5,074 bases of DNA, taken from NCBI GenBank assembly GCA_002408185.1, contig DHQV01000080.1:1-5074 (forward strand), in the 5' to 3' direction. Under the pieces are notes generated by a model. The model was not told the origin of the DNA. It was given only the letters and a program-made list of their open reading frames with translations, and did no database searches. Every line of letters begins with the position of its first letter. The first letter of the stretch is position 1. Of the stretch, positions 4,840 to 5,074 are shown piece by piece. This stretch comes from Deltaproteobacteria bacterium UBA5329. Its GTDB lineage: Bacteria; Desulfobacterota; Syntrophorhabdia; Syntrophorhabdales; Syntrophorhabdaceae. The translations under genes and the position numbers were made by a program.

Positions 4840-5074
4840 TCAGGGCGACAGGGTAAATCCCCAGTCCTGCAAGTCATCTTCGTCCGGTTTGTATGAGTTA
4901 TCGGTACCGGGAACGCAATTATCTATTAATTTACCATGTCGATCGTCAGCGATGATCGTCCCGATCTTCCAGAACTCCTCTCGCTTTATAGCTTCGACCA
5001 AGCTCTGCCGTTCCTCCGGGGAAAGGTCGGCAATTTTCGTATTATCAACGTCGATGCCCGGTGCCGCAGGAACT
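4840..5074 (-). CDS. 3' end of an unrecognised protein gene (partial)
   Basis: An uninterrupted reading frame enters from the right edge and ends at TGA 4840-4842, giving the last 77 residues of a protein whose start is outside the window. It is acidic and soluble-looking. Visible features are a Pro/Ala-rich opening, DLSPEERQSLVEAIKREEFW (about 16-35), which looks like a helix after an Asp-Leu-Ser cap, the segment ADDRHGKLIDN (about 42-52), and a C-terminal DEDDLQDWGF. No domain is recognised. An alternative is a random open frame, but its length without stops, the helix pattern, and the exported-protein gene with a good ribosome-binding site directly behind it support a real gene. Confidence 0.65.
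   Translation of the reverse strand, partial: VPAAPGIDVDNTKIADLSPEERQSLVEAIKREEFWKIGTIIADDRHGKLIDNCVPGTDNSYKPDEDDLQDWGFTLSP

Noticed and set aside
1..5074. CRISPR array, tRNA, rRNA or phage attachment site
   Set aside because: I saw no regularly spaced direct repeats, no cloverleaf with a T-loop signature, and no rRNA-like sequence on reading both strands.

Overview
The window looks like bacterial chromosome of moderate G+C (about half, by eye). Every gene I can support is on the minus strand. The IS200-type transposase tail, the stand-alone WYL regulator and the general protein style would fit a Desulfobacterota/Syntrophales-like anaerobe or a related Gram-negative. That placement is a weak inference; nothing here fixes the taxon.

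Right end (about 4497-5074), in transcription order: the 3' end of an unrecognised gene running off the window edge (4840-5074), then a 96-residue exported protein (4523-4813) 26 bp behind it, with a weak terminator-like hairpin at its stop codon. Next comes a stretch of gene debris (4005-4491). It holds a truncated GNAT-acetyltransferase-like tail ending at a hairpin plus T-tract, then the C-terminal helix-turn-helix tail of what looks like a Y1 (IS200/REP-associated) transposase.

Centre and left (47-3984) is the interesting part. Three transcription units follow one another: a 503-residue two-nuclease protein (Cas4/RecB-like PD-(D/E)XK domain with a four-cysteine Fe-S-type cluster, fused to a DUF2779 DEDD-type 3'-5' exonuclease domain; 2408-3919); an HTH-WYL transcription regulator (1402-2328); and a two-gene operon of a 52-residue zinc-ribbon protein (1050-1208) overlapping the ribosome-binding site of an ARPP-1-family protein (47-1039). 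The zinc-ribbon gene lies between the two larger genes, is short, and is easily missed.

The main finding is that each of the three units is preceded by the same inverted repeat, TGACA-N6-TGTCA. Its centre lies 52, 52 and 46 bp upstream of the start codon. The copy in front of the WYL gene extends to perfect 10-bp arms, as expected for an autoregulated repressor or activator. I infer one regulon: the WYL protein controls itself, the dual nuclease and the zinc-ribbon/ARPP-1 pair. WYL proteins commonly sense nucleic acid or nucleotide ligands and control DNA-damage or defence genes. A nuclease plus a family named for its association with ADP-ribosylglycohydrolases therefore makes a stress-response or defence cassette plausible but unproven.
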